Notes under the pieces: generated by a model
Seen by the model: only the letters and a program-made list of their open reading frames with translations
Databases searched by the model: none
What the model was told of the DNA's origin: nothing
From: Aminobacterium mobile DSM 12262
GTDB lineage: Bacteria > Synergistota > Synergistia > Synergistales > Aminobacteriaceae
Assembly: GCF_000526395.1 (NCBI RefSeq)
Contig: NZ_JAFZ01000001.1
Span: forward strand, 868,001-932,000
Length of the DNA: 64,000 nucleotides
Direction of reading: 5' to 3'
Translations under genes and position numbers: made by a program
Shown: positions 62,138 through 64,000 of the stretch, one piece after another
Position numbering within the stretch: position 1 is the stretch's first letter
Layout of the letters: every line of letters begins with the position of its first letter

Positions 62138-62233
62138 AAAAAGATATCCCATGGTGCTTCATTATTAATGGCGAGAGTAACAATAATTCATTCCTTTGAG
62201 TTATTATAAAAGACGTGGTAGAAAAAGAAGGAG

Positions 62234-64000
62234 TTGAATACCCTGAAAAAAAGATCGATACTTCTTGTTGATGGGCATGCATTGGCATTTAGAGCGTTCT
62301 ATGCCTTGCCAGAATTGAATGCCCCAGATGGTACACCTACAAACGCTATTTTAGGTTTTGTCAATATGCTCTTTAAAACAATTGACGAATGTAAACCGGA
62401 TATGACGGCTGTTGTATTCGATGCCCCTGGCAAAACTTTCCGTCACATAGCATACCCTGAATATAAAATGGGTCGGAAACCAACGCCGGAAGAATATAAA
62501 GTTCAAGTTCCACTCCTTCAGGAACTCATGGAATCTATGGGGATTCGGATTGTAGTCAAGGATGGGGTGGAGGCCGACGACGTTATAGCTTCCGCGGCAT
62601 GTAGTGCTGCTCGTCTGGGGGTTGACGTTATAGCCTTGACCTCAGATAAAGACATTCTTCAGGTTCTTCAGCCCGGCGTAAGAATTATCAGGCCCATACG
62701 GGGCGTTTCCGAGTTTAAAGATTACGACGAAAAAAATTTTGAAGCAGAATGGGGATTTCCTCCCTCCGCCATGCCAGACTACCTGGCCATGTTGGGAGAC
62801 TCTGTAGACAATATTCCGGGGGTTCCTGGAGTTGGAGAGAAAACGGCGAAAAAGTTGCTCTCCCAATATGTGTCCCTTGAAGATATTTACGATCACTTGA
62901 AAGATCTGAAGCCAGGACTACAAAAAAAGTTTGAAAACACGAAAGAGCAGGCCTTTAAGAGTCGGGAGCTTATTCGCTTAAAGTGCGATGTTCCTGTCAC
63001 TGCCGAGGAGTTTAGGCAGACAGACGTACAGTTCGAGAAATTCGAAGAGCTATGTCAACATCTCGGACTTTCAAAAATATACCAAAGGGTTAAGGAAGAA
63101 CAGTCTCCCTCCCTTGAGCTTCAGCAAGAAGAGCTTATTATTGGCGATGCCGTTGAGGGAAATTTGGACGAAGTCCTCGCAGGCGATACGTTGGCTCTTT
63201 TTGGTCAGGTTGAAGGAAGCTATCCTGTAGGTCTTTCAAAAGCCAGACTCGTTGTTCGCTCTCAGGACGGAGCCTTTTGGCATGGAGTAGTACAAAGTAC
63301 CGATGTTCCTCAGCCTCTAAAAAAATGGCTTCGTCATGGTCATGTTATTACATCGGATTATAAAATGTTGCAGGCCTTCCTGAAAGAAGATGCCCCAGCT
63401 CCGGAAAGAGTATGGGATGTTCAGGTAGCTCATTATCTGCTGCACCCCGACGCGAAGGCTCATAGTCCCTTGGAATGGTCGGGATCGGAAATATTCGATC
63501 CGATAGAAGGGGCTGGGTTGCTTTGGAAAACTAAAAATGAACTTGGAGAGCAGCTCGCTCGTTACGAAGGTCTTGTTGATGTAATGGATAAGATAGACCT
63601 TCCCTTGGTCCCTGTGTTGTGGAAGATGGAGAGTTGGGGGGTAGGCCTGGATACAAACTCCTTTGAAGCTCTGGAGAGAGACCTACAGGAACGGATTGGA
63701 GAGATAGAGGAGCGAATAGCTGACAAAGGGAATGAACGTATCAACCTTAATTCTCCAAAACAGGTTGCCTGGCTTCTCTTTGAAAAATTGCAGCTTCCTC
63801 CTATAAAAGAGACAAAAACAGGCTATTCTACAGACGTTACTGTGCTGGAAGAGCTCGTTAAAATGGATCTGCCTGAAAGCGAAGTACCGAAACTATTGCT
63901 GGAGCATCGCGAGTTATCTAAAATTCAGTCAGGTTTTGTCCATCCCTTGATGAGCGCTGTAAACCCAGAAACAGGGTTCATCCATGGAACTTTTGAATCC
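62234..64000 (+). CDS. polA: DNA polymerase I, 5' part (runs off window)
   Basis: The frame encodes SILLVDGHALAFRAFYALP and the H3TH region DYLAMLGDSVDNIPGVPGVGEKTA of the 5'-3' exonuclease domain (about residues 1-290), then an exonuclease-like domain and the start of the polymerase domain (INLNSPKQVAWLLFEKL, TGYSTDVTVL). The gene is truncated by the window end. An in-frame TAG at 62219 limits the start to TTG (62234) or CTG (62243); no ATG or GTG is available before the conserved sequence. AAGGAG ends directly at 62233, so TTG has no spacing whereas CTG has 9 nt. Confidence 0.93.
   Translation, partial: MNTLKKRSILLVDGHALAFRAFYALPELNAPDGTPTNAILGFVNMLFKTIDECKPDMTAVVFDAPGKTFRHIAYPEYKMGRKPTPEEYKVQVPLLQELMESMGIRIVVKDGVEADDVIASAACSAARLGVDVIALTSDKDILQVLQPGVRIIRPIRGVSEFKDYDEKNFEAEWGFPPSAMPDYLAMLGDSVDNIPGVPGVGEKTAKKLLSQYVSLEDIYDHLKDLKPGLQKKFENTKEQAFKSRELIRLKCDVPVTAEEFRQTDVQFEKFEELCQHLGLSKIYQRVKEEQSPSLELQQEELIIGDAVEGNLDEVLAGDTLALFGQVEGSYPVGLSKARLVVRSQDGAFWHGVVQSTDVPQPLKKWLRHGHVITSDYKMLQAFLKEDAPAPERVWDVQVAHYLLHPDAKAHSPLEWSGSEIFDPIEGAGLLWKTKNELGEQLARYEGLVDVMDKIDLPLVPVLWKMESWGVGLDTNSFEALERDLQERIGEIEERIADKGNERINLNSPKQVAWLLFEKLQLPPIKETKTGYSTDVTVLEELVKMDLPESEVPKLLLEHRELSKIQSGFVHPLMSAVNPETGFIHGTFES

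Overview
This window looks like chromosomal DNA from an anaerobic, diderm, fermentative bacterium, most likely of the Synergistota (Aminobacterium-like). That placement is inference. It rests on Lol-type lipoprotein ABC genes and an LpxH-like hydrolase (outer membrane and lipid A), a flavodiiron protein, a complete Mrp-Mbh type ferredoxin-linked [NiFe] hydrogenase operon, and a moderate G+C core. No rRNA or tRNA gene was found that would settle it.

Region 1 (1 to about 12.25 kb) is AT-rich accessory DNA that looks like a defence island. It opens with a truncated SNF2-type helicase followed by a large Eco57I/PglX-like adenine methyltransferase, a small protein with a HEPN-like R-x4-H motif, and a gamma-glutamylcyclotransferase-fold protein, all tightly spaced. 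A Gabija-like pair follows: a class 2 OLD ATPase-TOPRIM nuclease overlapping a UvrD-like helicase. Two of these genes carry in-frame tandem microrepeats. An IS256-family transposase remnant, a ComEC-like metallo-beta-lactamase-fold hydrolase and about 1 kb without a recognisable gene close the island.

Region 2 (12.9 to 30.2 kb) is core-like. It holds DUF488, a flavodiiron protein and a HerA-like ATPase; a potassium channel; an envelope operon (beta-barrel protein, LolD-like ATPase, two FtsX-type permeases, LolA-like protein); a 52-codon gene with its own promoter, leader hairpin and terminator; a SulP transporter, a MATE exporter and a zinc-ribbon protein; and ribB preceded by an FMN riboswitch.

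Region 3 (30.5 to 49.9 kb) is rich in ion transport and membrane genes: a CNNM/CorC protein, an NlpE/META-domain envelope protein, an NhaP-type antiporter, TrkH/TrkA, DMT exporters, an LpxH-like phosphoesterase, a split chromate transporter and CorA. It also has a sirtuin, a YgiQ-type radical SAM enzyme and several proteins I do not recognise.

Region 4 (50.2 to 58.8 kb) is a 14-gene operon in the mbhA-to-mbhN order known from Pyrococcus furiosus: a Na+/H+ antiporter module joined to a ferredoxin:H+ [NiFe] hydrogenase. It should dispose of fermentation electrons as H2 while pumping ions. Region 5 holds gltX (a short GluRS lacking an internal module), a CBS-domain family II pyrophosphatase, and the 5' part of polA.

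A recurrent oddity is that many intergenic spacers contain degenerate direct repeats with offsets near 65 to 67 bp, sometimes starting at the stop codon of the preceding gene.
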